From Arsenophonus sp045399315 (GTDB taxonomy: Bacteria > Pseudomonadota > Gammaproteobacteria > Enterobacterales > Enterobacteriaceae): DNA of 64,000 nt. The stretch spans positions 1 through 64,000 of the forward strand of contig DAYVGO010000033.1 in assembly GCA_045399315.1 (NCBI GenBank), written 5' to 3'. The notes below the pieces were generated by a model. That model had not been told where the DNA came from and made no database searches. It saw only the letters and a list, made by a program, of their open reading frames with translations. How positions within the stretch are numbered: position 1 is the first letter of the stretch; every line of letters begins with the position of its first letter. Made by a program: the position numbers and the translations under genes. Positions 26,437 to 36,646 of the stretch are shown one piece after another.

Positions 26437-26442
26437 GAAATT

Positions 26443-26530
<88 letters not shown>

Positions 26531-26736
26531 ATAATACGGAATTATGGCGAAATATGATGACCTTGTCTAGACCCTAATTTAAAAAATACTATTTTTTTCA
26601 TTAATTGTTTAAAGTTTGATCACCAAAATTACACTATCAGAGATTACCTGTTAAAATAATAAGACAATAATATTTAAATAGTAACCAAAATACTGATTTT
26701 TTCTTCTAGTTTGATAAAAAGGCGCCTCTTCTACCA
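26531..26736. promoter_or_regulatory. Divergent region between tRNA-Ser and rcsD
   Basis: About 200 AT-rich bases carry the promoters of the leftward tRNA transcript and of rightward rcsD. No micF-like RNA gene or ompC, which neighbour rcsD in E. coli, is recognisable here. Confidence 0.35.
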
Positions 26737-29442
26737 ATGGATTATAAACAACCAACTTTACAACTTTCATCGCTAGCATACTTTTTTATAATGTTTATCA
26801 GCTCACTGGTATTGTTGTTAATTCTATTTGCCTATAATTATTTTCATAATTGGATTAATAACAGTCAAAATGCGCTCAGTAACATCACCAAGAAACTTGA
26901 ATATGAAATTGAAGATTATAGGTATTATGCAAATCAACTCTATTATATTGCTAATGATGGCGAAAATGAAATTAAGAATAATGCCCCCACACCGATTAAA
27001 CTGCGCCCTGATATTTTTTGGATCAATAACTATGAGCGACATGTCGATACAATTATTTTTGGGCGACAAAATAATGCGAATGTCAATCTAGCCCATAAAT
27101 TATCAAACTATATGGGCATAATATGGGGAGCTAAAAATGAATATAGCTCTATGTACTATCTTAATGGTCAGGATAATACATTGTTACTAGTAACTACTCA
27201 TTCGATTTTAAAGCCCGAAATACGCTATAAAGAGAGCTATTTAACTTTAACCTCTGAAGAAAAACGCTCCGAAATGTTGTCTCTATCTTCAGCAATAGAT
27301 AAACGAGAAAGTCTATCTAATATTCGGCGTACTCGTCCAGATAATTCATATTATTATACTTATCGCACCATGTTTAACTCACCAGGCCAATTAACTACCA
27401 TTATAACCTTTGAGTTACCAATATGTTTATTACTTTCAAAAAACACTAATCCTGAATATTTATCAATTACCCCATCAAATGACATAATACATAACAAAGG
27501 AAATCAAGTTGATATTGAATTTAATGGTCTCTCATTACAATTTACGCAACCTATACTTGGAACGGCTTATCAGCTGTCCTATCAGCTACCGATTAAGGAT
27601 ATTTTATGGGATCTTTTATATAATAACTTGTGGGCCATAATTGCTATTTGTCTTTTTACCACTATTTCTATCGCTGGCAGTTTATATATTAGAACGCGTT
27701 TTATTACCCCTAACCAAAATATGTTTCATGAAATACAAGTTACAAACACAATTAGTAACTACATTATTTCAAATATACCTATCGGTTTTCTACTTTATAA
27801 TTTCTCAACCAATCGCAAAATTATGAGTAATGGGATTGCTGAATTACTTCTACCTCATATGGACTTAATACGTATTCGTGATATGGCCATCCAACATCAC
27901 GGTTCTATTCAGATTTCAATTGAAGATACTATCTATGAAATAAAATTAATTAATAGCCAATTATCAGATAATACTTATATGTTTTTTATTCATGATCAAG
28001 ATAAAGAAGCTCTAACAAATAAAAAATTACTAATGGCTCAAAAAGAGCATGAAAAAAATATTCAGGTACGACGCTCAATGTTAGCGAACATGTGTAAAGA
28101 GATCCAAACTCCGATTGTAGAAATTGACGCGCTTATTTATCAACTGAGAGAAACATCAGATAAGAGTAAAATAAAATATTTTATTAATGAATTATTAGTC
28201 AGGACTTATTATATTTCTAACTGGATAGAAAACATTGCCCTACTTAATACTATTGAATCTGGCAAATGGAAAACAGAACAACCAGGTGAGTTTAAACCTA
28301 TCGTCATCACTGAAATGATGAATAAGATACTGAAAGAAAAAATAACACTCATTATTAATAAGGGTCTTTCGCTTTACTATCATAACAATTTAAATTCTGA
28401 GCAATATTTTACTATAAATCATAATGCGTTATTCAAGATAATTTCACTATTATTAAGCTATTCAATTAATACAACTAATTTTGGCAAAATTACTGTGATT
28501 GTAAACTATGAAAACAAACGCTTATCTCTTGAAATCATTGATAGCGGTGTAGGACTTAATGCAATGGATCTGGCCAATATCCACATACCTTTTGCTAGCT
28601 CAACAAATAATGATGGAACCTTATCCAATTCGGGCATGACATTTTATCTTTGCCATCAGCTATGCCAACGTATGCAAGGCGAATTCTTTATAAAAAGTAA
28701 AGTAGGGATCGGATCTCATTATACCGTGACCTTACCCTTAGAATTAGAAAATGAACAGAGCTCAAAATCTTCACCGCTTCTTGATGGTATTAATATACTT
28801 CTTGATATTAAAAATCCTGAAATTCATAAAATTATCCAGCAGCATTTAATGACCTATGGTGCTCGTTATTCTGATATATCTAAAAATAATCATCATTCAT
28901 CATATGATTTATTTATGACTGATCAGAAAACAGAACATAACAAACCAACAATTTATCTTGTTGATAATATTATTGATTATAAGGTAATCAGACAAAATTT
29001 GATAAAGTGTAATTTCAATTTTAATGATGCGCTTATTAATGCTATCTCCATCTTAATCGAAGATAATTTGATGACTGAGCATGAATCAATAGATAAATCA
29101 ATATTCACTATCATCAATCAAGCCAATAATGCAGACCCTATAATCCTTGAGGATTATAAAAAAGAGCTTTCTGATAGTGACTATCGTAATTTATTCCTTA
29201 CCACAGTACCTATAGATATTAATAAGCTGTATACTAACCAAGAAAATGGCGACTTAAAAAAACTAAAAGATACAGCACATAGACTAAAAGGTGTTTTTGC
29301 TATGCTAAACTTTGAGCTTCTTAAAAAAGCATGTGAACAATTAGAACAGCACATAGCAGATAATAATGAATTTGAGATTTTAAATAGCATTAGGAACATT
29401 GATATTTTTATCAAAAAACTAATGCCAGAGGGTAACCAATAA
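26737..29442 (+). CDS. rcsD: Phosphotransferase RcsD
   Basis: Inner-membrane intermediate of the Rcs envelope-stress phosphorelay: it takes phosphate from RcsC and passes it to RcsB. The 901-aa protein (E. coli 890) has membrane helices at ~14-36 and ~295-315 bracketing a periplasmic sensor domain. It then has a degenerate histidine-kinase-like region (MLANMCKEIQTPIVEID lacks the catalytic His-box pattern, as normal for RcsD) and an ATPase-like fold. The C-terminal HPt domain has the phosphorylatable His near residue 848 (TAHRLKGVFAML). rcsB starts 1 base after its stop. Complete, with no sign of decay. Confidence 0.94.
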   Translation: MDYKQPTLQLSSLAYFFIMFISSLVLLLILFAYNYFHNWINNSQNALSNITKKLEYEIEDYRYYANQLYYIANDGENEIKNNAPTPIKLRPDIFWINNYERHVDTIIFGRQNNANVNLAHKLSNYMGIIWGAKNEYSSMYYLNGQDNTLLLVTTHSILKPEIRYKESYLTLTSEEKRSEMLSLSSAIDKRESLSNIRRTRPDNSYYYTYRTMFNSPGQLTTIITFELPICLLLSKNTNPEYLSITPSNDIIHNKGNQVDIEFNGLSLQFTQPILGTAYQLSYQLPIKDILWDLLYNNLWAIIAICLFTTISIAGSLYIRTRFITPNQNMFHEIQVTNTISNYIISNIPIGFLLYNFSTNRKIMSNGIAELLLPHMDLIRIRDMAIQHHGSIQISIEDTIYEIKLINSQLSDNTYMFFIHDQDKEALTNKKLLMAQKEHEKNIQVRRSMLANMCKEIQTPIVEIDALIYQLRETSDKSKIKYFINELLVRTYYISNWIENIALLNTIESGKWKTEQPGEFKPIVITEMMNKILKEKITLIINKGLSLYYHNNLNSEQYFTINHNALFKIISLLLSYSINTTNFGKITVIVNYENKRLSLEIIDSGVGLNAMDLANIHIPFASSTNNDGTLSNSGMTFYLCHQLCQRMQGEFFIKSKVGIGSHYTVTLPLELENEQSSKSSPLLDGINILLDIKNPEIHKIIQQHLMTYGARYSDISKNNHHSSYDLFMTDQKTEHNKPTIYLVDNIIDYKVIRQNLIKCNFNFNDALINAISILIEDNLMTEHESIDKSIFTIINQANNADPIILEDYKKELSDSDYRNLFLTTVPIDINKLYTNQENGDLKKLKDTAHRLKGVFAMLNFELLKKACEQLEQHIADNNEFEILNSIRNIDIFIKKLMPEGNQ

Positions 29443-29443
29443 A

Positions 29444-30091
29444 ATGAATAACCTTAATGTCATTATCGCTGATGATCATCCTATTGTACTATTTGGTATA
29501 CGGAAATCTCTTGAACAAATCGAGGGAATTAATTTGGTTGGTCAATTTGAAGATTCCACATCTCTTATCAATAACATAACCAAACTTAATGCAGATATTC
29601 TAATTACTGACCTTTCAATGCCTGGTGATAAATATGGTGATGGAATTACATTAATTAAATACATTAAACGTCACTACCCTAATCTATCAATCATTGTACT
29701 TACTATGAATAATAATCCTGCGATATTAAGTACTGTGTTAGATTTAGATATTGAAGGTATTGTTTTGAAGCAAGGCGCACCTGCTGACTTACCCAAGGCA
29801 TTATCCGCCTTGCAGAAAGGAAAAAAATTCACTCCTGAGAATGTATCAAAATTATTAGAAAAAGTTAATGCTAACGGTTATGGTGACAAACGCTTATCAC
29901 CAAAAGAAAGCGAAGTTTTACGTTTATTTGCAGAAGGCTTTTTAGTCACTGAAATTGCAAAAAAACTCAACCGAAGTATTAAAACAATTAGTAGTCAAAA
30001 AAAATCGGCCATGCTAAAGCTTGGTGTTGAAAATGATATAGCACTATTGAATTATCTTTCTTCAGTAACTATTGAGAAAGAAATTAATTAA
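29444..30091 (+). CDS. rcsB: Response regulator RcsB
   Basis: DNA-binding output regulator of the Rcs relay, controlling capsule, motility and envelope genes alone or with partners such as RcsA. The 215-aa protein has a receiver domain with acidic pocket D10/D11 and phospho-acceptor Asp56 (ILITDLSMPGD). The LuxR-type helix-turn-helix (LSPKESEVLRLFAEGFLVTEI) lies at the C-terminus and is nearly identical to E. coli. It is translationally coupled to rcsD (1-base gap, GAGGGTAACC upstream of the ATG). Confidence 0.96.
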   Translation: MNNLNVIIADDHPIVLFGIRKSLEQIEGINLVGQFEDSTSLINNITKLNADILITDLSMPGDKYGDGITLIKYIKRHYPNLSIIVLTMNNNPAILSTVLDLDIEGIVLKQGAPADLPKALSALQKGKKFTPENVSKLLEKVNANGYGDKRLSPKESEVLRLFAEGFLVTEIAKKLNRSIKTISSQKKSAMLKLGVENDIALLNYLSSVTIEKEIN

Positions 30092-30106
30092 TAATGTTGG
30101 GTAAAT

Positions 30107-30158
30107 AAAAACTGATTGATCCCAATTTTATGCACAATAAATAAGATTAATCGGTTTT
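30107..30158. terminator. Possible bidirectional terminator between rcsB and rcsC
   Basis: Arms AAAACTGATT and AATCGGTTTT can pair over 10 bp (one G-T) around a 32-base loop between the convergent rcsB and rcsC ends. A/T runs flank both sides. The long loop makes this a weak call. Confidence 0.3.
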
Positions 30159-30206
30159 CCATTTGGTTATCATAGATGAGTAATCATTTGAATAGTAAAA
30201 TAATAC

Positions 30207-33065
30207 TTAATTATTATCTTCTTGCATTGCTAATATGTTAGCATCACAACACTTTAACAGCAATTGCTTTAATTTTTTTAATGTAACGGGTTTAGATAGA
30301 CAATCATTCATTCCTACACTTAGGCAACGCTGCTTTTCATCTGCCATTGCATTTGCAGTTAAGGCAACGATCGGTATAGAATAACCTTCTTCTCGAATTA
30401 ACTTTGCCAACCCATAGCCATCAAGATTAGGCATATTTACATCCGTCAAAACAATATCTATATTTTTTTGTCGGACATAATCCAAAGCAATTAATCCATC
30501 TTCAGCCAGTGCTATATTAAATCCTATCGATTTCAGCTGATCTGCAAGTAAACTTCGATTAATTGGATGATCATCAACAATTAATACCGTAAGACAACAT
30601 AGCTTTTTATCTGCTTGTGATATTACTGGCGATTGATTGACCACTTGTTGCTCACAATTGTCCATCACTAATTGATCAATAAAACTATCTAACTTATCAA
30701 GTTGGTAAGTATTATGAACCCAATCATTTTTCGAATATTCTAATGGTTCACCGATAAATGTTGAAAATAGTCTAAGCATAAATTTACATTCGGATTTCAA
30801 GCCTTCATAATCGGTAATAATCAAATCATAAATTTGATCTTTACTGTGTTCATCCCAAACTATAATTATATTAAAGCCATTGTAGTTTAAATAAGTTTGT
30901 AGATAATCTCGCAAATAATGATTAAAAAAATATAAACCAATACGAAAATTTTGCCGATATTCTGGTTGCTGACAAGTGATATATTCACTATCAAATAGAG
31001 GTAACCTAACCGTAAAACTACTACCTATACCTACCTGACTGTTAACTTCAATATCACCATCCATTAAATTAATTAATTTTTCACAAATAGGTAGTCCCAA
31101 ACCAGTTCCTTGGGAAAAACTTTCATTATTAACTTTAATCTGAAAAAAAGGATCAAAAAGTTGCATTAATATATTATCAGGAATACCAATTCCAGTATCC
31201 CTAATTTCAATACAAATATAAAAATCTCTTATAAAAACATTTAAAAGAATAAACCCTGTTTTTGTAAACTTAATTGCATTGCTTAGAATATTAGAAATAA
31301 TTTGTTGCACACGAACAGAATCTGCATTAATAATATCCGGCACATTAGGTGCAATATAGTAATAAATAGAAAGGCCCTTTTTACCTATAAGTGGAATATA
31401 ATTAGAAATAATTAATGAAATAACTTCACGACAATTAAATGGTGCAGGATCAATATTAAGTTGTTTAGATTCAATTTTTGAAAAATCTAAAATATCATTA
31501 ATAATTTTTAATAATAAGGAAGATGAGTGATCCATAGTCGTTAAAAGACGATCAGCCTGCATAGGCAATTCATAGGATTGTAATAACTCTAAATTACCGA
31601 TGATACCATATAGCGGCGTACGCAATTCATGGCTAACCGTTGCCAAAAACATAGATTTGGCTTGGTTAGCTTGTTCTGATGCTTGCGCCATATTATGTAA
31701 AGACTTTTCCATCTGAACTCGGGCACTAATATCAACCAAAACACAAATAGCAACTTCTTTATTTTGATAGCGTGAAATAACATAGCTTATTTGTAAATGT
31801 GTATGACTGGTTGTCACAACATCAATATAGCTACTAGATTTATCCTGGATAATTGATAGGATACGGCTTTTATCATCATGGCTTAATAAACGAAAATAAT
31901 CATGGGCAAGCTCATTACTCAATATATTAACACCATCAACTAGGCGTAAAATAATGATCCCAACAGGCGCTGATGCCACTATTTTATGATTAAATTGTTC
32001 GTGCTCCTCTAAACGAATAGCATTATTTTCTGCTAGTAATAACATCTTTCTTTCTAATAACCAGATCAAAAAAGTAATTAAAATAAATGAGATTATATTT
32101 AGCAAGATGCCATTTATAATAGACAACTTAAACTCATTAAGAATATTACTAATAGGAATAGAAAAAACCACACTTAATAATGAAGGTAATAACCGCTCTT
32201 TTAAAATCAATCGACTAAAATCATTATCATAGCCGAAATATTGGGGTTCTAACTGATAAACATAATCATCAGATCTTAAATCACTATCATTAGGAAAATG
32301 TAATATTAATCTATTATTCGCATCTAAAACAAACGTACTAATTGGTCTATCATAGCGTAAATTAAATTGTTCCAAGCGTATTGAGCGCTCTAAACCAATT
32401 AAACCAAATAAAGTATCTTTAACATAAATAGGCGCTAATACATAGAAAGAACCATTATCAGTACCTGTAGCAGGTGTGATCCAATAAATATTTTGTTCTC
32501 TGCCCTGTGCTCTCAGACTCATATAAGTGCACATATTTTCATGGATTATTTTTTTTAATGTTTCGACACTGGTAGTACTGTTGCGGATGGTGAGATCAAT
32601 CATACATTTACTTTCTGGGCCAACAATAAAAACCGTTTTTAATCCTTGTGGTGGCACTAAGTTATTGCGCCAAAAAGAAAATAACTGATCAAATGCAAGT
32701 AAGTATTTTTGGGACGTTTCACGCAATTTATTACAATTAGCATCCGCAATTAAGGGTAAGTAGTTGATATTAAGTTGTTTAGGTAGCACTGGCTTATAAT
32801 TAGGATCCAGTACCAATTTTTCGATATGGCTATCTACCATATATTGGATTGAGCGCAATATTTTATCGGTATGGCGCACATAATCCACCATACTGTCATA
32901 AGTAGAATAATACTGTTGGCGAATATCAGATTTAACTTCATTAAAAATATTAAATAGATAAAAAAGTGTAATTACAGCTCCCATCACCCATAGCATAACT
33001 CCGAGTGTTCGGAACAAATAGCGAGAAATTTTCAATGACGCTCTAAATGAAGATATATATCTCAA
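30207..33065 (-). CDS. rcsC: Hybrid sensor histidine kinase RcsC
   Basis: Inner-membrane sensor that starts the Rcs phosphorelay when RcsF/IgaA signal envelope damage. It is 952 aa (E. coli 949). Membrane helices at ~20-40 and ~315-340 flank the periplasmic domain; a PAS-like/linker region follows. The dimerisation box FLATVSHELRTPLYG has the His near residue 478, the ATPase motifs are IRDTGIGIP and GTGLGLPI, and the C-terminal receiver has Asp near 875 (IVLTDVNMPNLDG). It is convergent with rcsDB, the standard arrangement. All catalytic residues are present, so the whole relay RcsC-RcsD-RcsB can work. Confidence 0.95.
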   Translation of the reverse strand: MRYISSFRASLKISRYLFRTLGVMLWVMGAVITLFYLFNIFNEVKSDIRQQYYSTYDSMVDYVRHTDKILRSIQYMVDSHIEKLVLDPNYKPVLPKQLNINYLPLIADANCNKLRETSQKYLLAFDQLFSFWRNNLVPPQGLKTVFIVGPESKCMIDLTIRNSTTSVETLKKIIHENMCTYMSLRAQGREQNIYWITPATGTDNGSFYVLAPIYVKDTLFGLIGLERSIRLEQFNLRYDRPISTFVLDANNRLILHFPNDSDLRSDDYVYQLEPQYFGYDNDFSRLILKERLLPSLLSVVFSIPISNILNEFKLSIINGILLNIISFILITFLIWLLERKMLLLAENNAIRLEEHEQFNHKIVASAPVGIIILRLVDGVNILSNELAHDYFRLLSHDDKSRILSIIQDKSSSYIDVVTTSHTHLQISYVISRYQNKEVAICVLVDISARVQMEKSLHNMAQASEQANQAKSMFLATVSHELRTPLYGIIGNLELLQSYELPMQADRLLTTMDHSSSLLLKIINDILDFSKIESKQLNIDPAPFNCREVISLIISNYIPLIGKKGLSIYYYIAPNVPDIINADSVRVQQIISNILSNAIKFTKTGFILLNVFIRDFYICIEIRDTGIGIPDNILMQLFDPFFQIKVNNESFSQGTGLGLPICEKLINLMDGDIEVNSQVGIGSSFTVRLPLFDSEYITCQQPEYRQNFRIGLYFFNHYLRDYLQTYLNYNGFNIIIVWDEHSKDQIYDLIITDYEGLKSECKFMLRLFSTFIGEPLEYSKNDWVHNTYQLDKLDSFIDQLVMDNCEQQVVNQSPVISQADKKLCCLTVLIVDDHPINRSLLADQLKSIGFNIALAEDGLIALDYVRQKNIDIVLTDVNMPNLDGYGLAKLIREEGYSIPIVALTANAMADEKQRCLSVGMNDCLSKPVTLKKLKQLLLKCCDANILAMQEDNN

Positions 33066-33162
33066 ACACTATCCTAACTATAAAAGAAGTGTATCAATAA
33101 TAAAGCATATACGATAATCAGAATAATAAAAAGTTATCACTAATGGTGAATTGACAAACCAT

Positions 33163-33186
33163 AAAAACGGGCACCTAACGTGCCCG
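33163..33186 (-). terminator. gyrA terminator
   Basis: Perfect 7-bp GC-rich stem CGGGCAC / GTGCCCG with a 5-base loop, 19 bases after the gyrA stop. On the minus strand it is followed by TTTTTATGG, so it is a good intrinsic terminator separating gyrA from rcsC. Confidence 0.85.
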
Positions 33187-33204
33187 CTAAAACAAAAAAA
33201 ACGA

Positions 33205-35751
33205 TCATTCATTTTCATCTTCTTCAGGCTCAACAACACGTTGTAAACCCACTACTTTTTCATCCGTGGCAGTACGAATCAAAGTAACACCCTGTGTATT
33301 TCTTCCGACAATGCTAACCTCTGCAACACGGGTACGTACTAAAGTTCCAGCATCAGTGATCATCATAATTTGATCAGCTTTTTCAACCTGAATTGCTCCA
33401 ACGACATTACCATTACGTTCACTCACTTTAATGGAAATAACGCCTTGGGTAGCACGTGATTTTGTTGGGTATTCACTTTGTTCGGTTCGCTTACCATAAC
33501 CATTTTCTGTAACAGTTAAAATATCACCATCACTACGAGGAATAATCAACGAAACGACTTTATCGCCAGCTTGTAACTTGATACCTCGAACACCCGTAGC
33601 CGTACGCCCCATAGGACGAACCGCATTTTCAGCAAAGCGAACAACTTTACCAGCAGCAGAGAACAACATGACCTCGTTTTTACCTGCTGTTAAATCAACG
33701 CCAATAAGTTCATCTCCTTCATTGAGATTAACTGCAATGATCCCTGCGCTTCTAGGGCGACTAAAATCTTTTAGTGACGTCTTTTTAACTGTTCCACTAG
33801 CGGTCGCCATAAATACATAATGACCATCATCAAACTCAGGTACCGGTAAAATGGCTGTAATACGTTCATTTTGTTCTAATGGCAATAAATTAACTATTGG
33901 TCGACCACGCGCACCACGACTAGATTCTGGTAACTGGTAAACTTTCATCCAATAAAGACGCCCACGACTAGAAAAGCATAAAATTGTATCATGGGTATTG
34001 GCAACTAATAAACGCTCAATAAAATCCTCTTCTTTTATACGCGCCGCCGACTTACCTTTACCACCACGTCGCTGTGCTTCGTAATCAGATAATGGCTGAT
34101 ATTTGACATACCCCTGATGCGATAAGGTGACCACCACATCTTCCTGGTTAATCAAATCTTCAATATTAATATCTGCACTATTTTCGGTAATTTCCGTACG
34201 ACGAACATCATGATACTGTTGTTTAACCGCTTCTAGTTCTTCTCGTATAACTTCCATTAACCGCTCTGGACTAGTTAATATATATAGCAATGCTGCTATC
34301 TGTTTTAGCAGCTCATTATATTCATCCAATATTTTGTCATGTTCTAAGCTAGTTAATTTTTGTAAACGCAAATCAAGAATTGCATGAGCTTGCTGTTCAG
34401 TCAAATAATATTGATCATCCCGTACACCGTATTGAGATTCGAGCCATTCAGGCCGCGCAGCGTTATCACCAGCACTTGCCAACATGGCAACAACATTACC
34501 TAATTTCCAGGGACGTGCAATCAAGGCCAATTTCGCCTCATTAGGCGTTGGCGCTTGACGAATAAGCTCAATAATCGGCTCGATATTTTCTAATGCGACC
34601 GCTAGCGCTTCCAGTATATGAGCACGCTCACGCGCTTTACGCAATTCAAAAATAGTCCGCCGAGTGACCACCTCTCTGCGGTGACGAACAAAAGCTCCAA
34701 GAATTTCTTTTAAATTTAAAAGCCTAGGCTGACCATCACATAGGGCAACCATATTAATGCCAAATGAGACTTGAAGTTGAGTGAGAGAATACAAATTATT
34801 GAGTACAACTTCCGCCACTGCATCTCGTTTGATTTCAATAACAATCCGCATGCCGTCTTTATCAGATTCATCTCGCAATGCGCTAATACCGTCAACACGT
34901 TTATCTTTGACGAGTTCAGCAATTTTTTCAATTAAACGTGCTTTATTAACTTGATAAGGGATCTCATTGACAATAATCGTTTCACGACCGCTCTTATCAT
35001 CAACTTCAATGTTAGCGCGTGCGCGGATATAGACTTTGCCCCGTCCCGTTCGATATGCGTCGATAATACCGCGACGACCATTAATAATAGCGGCGGTTGG
35101 AAAATCAGGGCCAGGAATATACTCTAGTAATCCTTCAATACTAATATTTTCGTCAACGATATAAGCCAGACAGCCATCGATGACTTCACTAAGATTATGA
35201 GGTGGAATATTGGTAGCCATACCAACAGCAATACCCGAAGAACCGTTAACCAATAAGTTTGGAATTCGGGTTGGCATAACATCAGGGATCTGCTCGGTGC
35301 CATCATAGTTAGGGATAAAATCGACAGTTTCCTTATCTAAATCTTCCAACAACTCATGAGCAATTTTTGCCATGCGTACTTCGGTATAACGCATCGCTGC
35401 AGCAGAGTCGCCATCAACAGAGCCAAAATTACCTTGTCCGTCGACTAGCATATAGCGCATTGAAAAAGGTTGTGCAAGACGGACTATCGCATCATAAACA
35501 GCACTATCACCATGAGGATGGTATTTACCAATGACGTCACCAACTACACGGGCAGATTTTTTATAAGGTTTATTCCAATCATTGCCTAACACATTCATCG
35601 CATATAATACGCGACGGTGAACAGGTTTTAATCCATCTCGTACATCTGGAAGGGCGCGTCCAACAATCACAGACATCGCATAATCCAAATAAGAGCTTTT
35701 CAGCTCCTCTTCGATATTGACTAGTGTAATTTCTCTCGCTATGTCACTCAT
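33205..35751 (-). CDS. gyrA: DNA gyrase subunit A
   Basis: Catalytic subunit of the type II topoisomerase that introduces negative supercoils. The breakage-reunion domain has the catalytic Tyr in AAAMRYTEVRM and the wild-type quinolone region HPHGDSAVYD (Ser83 and Asp87 unchanged, E. coli numbering). The C-terminal beta-pinwheel carries the GyrA box (QRRGGKG). I start at MSDIAREIT (ATG 35751-35749) by homology, giving 848 aa; an upstream ATG at 35769 would add MRDSGS. The protein ends PEEDENE, lacking most of the acidic tail present in E. coli (875 aa), which tunes supercoiling activity. Confidence 0.95.
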   Translation of the reverse strand: MSDIAREITLVNIEEELKSSYLDYAMSVIVGRALPDVRDGLKPVHRRVLYAMNVLGNDWNKPYKKSARVVGDVIGKYHPHGDSAVYDAIVRLAQPFSMRYMLVDGQGNFGSVDGDSAAAMRYTEVRMAKIAHELLEDLDKETVDFIPNYDGTEQIPDVMPTRIPNLLVNGSSGIAVGMATNIPPHNLSEVIDGCLAYIVDENISIEGLLEYIPGPDFPTAAIINGRRGIIDAYRTGRGKVYIRARANIEVDDKSGRETIIVNEIPYQVNKARLIEKIAELVKDKRVDGISALRDESDKDGMRIVIEIKRDAVAEVVLNNLYSLTQLQVSFGINMVALCDGQPRLLNLKEILGAFVRHRREVVTRRTIFELRKARERAHILEALAVALENIEPIIELIRQAPTPNEAKLALIARPWKLGNVVAMLASAGDNAARPEWLESQYGVRDDQYYLTEQQAHAILDLRLQKLTSLEHDKILDEYNELLKQIAALLYILTSPERLMEVIREELEAVKQQYHDVRRTEITENSADINIEDLINQEDVVVTLSHQGYVKYQPLSDYEAQRRGGKGKSAARIKEEDFIERLLVANTHDTILCFSSRGRLYWMKVYQLPESSRGARGRPIVNLLPLEQNERITAILPVPEFDDGHYVFMATASGTVKKTSLKDFSRPRSAGIIAVNLNEGDELIGVDLTAGKNEVMLFSAAGKVVRFAENAVRPMGRTATGVRGIKLQAGDKVVSLIIPRSDGDILTVTENGYGKRTEQSEYPTKSRATQGVISIKVSERNGNVVGAIQVEKADQIMMITDAGTLVRTRVAEVSIVGRNTQGVTLIRTATDEKVVGLQRVVEPEEDENE

Positions 35752-35770
35752 GGAGCCACTATCCCTCATA

Positions 35771-35789
35771 CTCCTTATTCATTAAGGAG
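35771..35789 (-). promoter_or_regulatory. Hairpin enclosing the AAGGAG upstream of gyrA
   Basis: On the gyrA mRNA strand CTCCTTA pairs perfectly with TAAGGAG around a 5-base ATGAA loop. The right arm is the strongest Shine-Dalgarno-like sequence near gyrA and lies 1 base before the ATG at 35769 and 19 before the homology-supported ATG at 35751. The hairpin could mask ribosome access, giving structure-dependent translation, or could be a coincidental palindrome. Confidence 0.4.
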
Positions 35790-35917
35790 TAAAACTATAC
35801 CACAAAATCGCCACTTTATAAAAATGGGAAACACATAATCATCAATTAAACATGTATAATGACCTAATGCCATTATACAGTCCATGTTAATAAAAAAATT
35901 AAGGAGTAAATTTTCTG

Positions 35918-36646
35918 ATGAATAACAAGAATTCGCCCAGCCAGGCAAATGTTGATCCAAATGAAATCGACAAATTTAGCTCTGTTGCGGCTCATTGGTG
36001 GGATCAAGCGAGTGAATTACAACCACTTCATCGGATTAATCCATTACGTTTAGACTATATCCTGCAACATACCAATGGCCTATTTGGTAAAAAAGTACTC
36101 GATATCGGCTGTGGTGGCGGGATTTTATCAGAAAGCATGGCCAGAGAAGGCGCCCTAGTCACAGGAATTGATATGGCAGCCGAACCGCTTGCAGTCGCTC
36201 GGCTCCATGCATTAGAAAGCAACTTGCAAATCAATTACATGCAAGAAACCGTGGAAAGCCATACAGAAAAATTTGGCCAAAGCTACGATATCGTTACTTG
36301 TATGGAGATGCTAGAACATGTTCCCGATCCTGAGTCAGTAGTTCAATCTTGTGCTAAATTAGTCAAACCGGGTGGTCACGTATTTTTTTCCACCATTAAT
36401 CGTAATAAAAAAGCCTGGTTACTTGCAATTATTGCTGCTGAGCATATTTTAAAAATGGTTCCCAAAGGCACACATGATGTAAAAAAATTTATTCGACCTT
36501 CAGAGTTACTTAGTTGGATAGATAATACTTCTCTACAGGAACAACATATTATTGGATTACACTATGATCCTATTAGTGATAAATTTTGGTTAGGACCCAA
36601 TGTCGATGTTAATTATATGTTACATTTAACCAATACAGATAATTAA
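35918..36646 (+). CDS. ubiG: Ubiquinone biosynthesis O-methyltransferase
   Basis: SAM-dependent enzyme that carries out both O-methylations of ubiquinone synthesis. The 242-aa protein has SAM motif I (VLDIGCGGGILSESMAREGA), the post-motif CMEMLEHVPDP and the C-terminal VDVNYMLH characteristic of UbiG. AAGGAG lies 10-15 bases upstream of the ATG. It is divergent from gyrA, as in E. coli. Its preservation contrasts with the complete loss of the menaquinone operon further right. Confidence 0.96.
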   Translation: MNNKNSPSQANVDPNEIDKFSSVAAHWWDQASELQPLHRINPLRLDYILQHTNGLFGKKVLDIGCGGGILSESMAREGALVTGIDMAAEPLAVARLHALESNLQINYMQETVESHTEKFGQSYDIVTCMEMLEHVPDPESVVQSCAKLVKPGGHVFFSTINRNKKAWLLAIIAAEHILKMVPKGTHDVKKFIRPSELLSWIDNTSLQEQHIIGLHYDPISDKFWLGPNVDVNYMLHLTNTDN

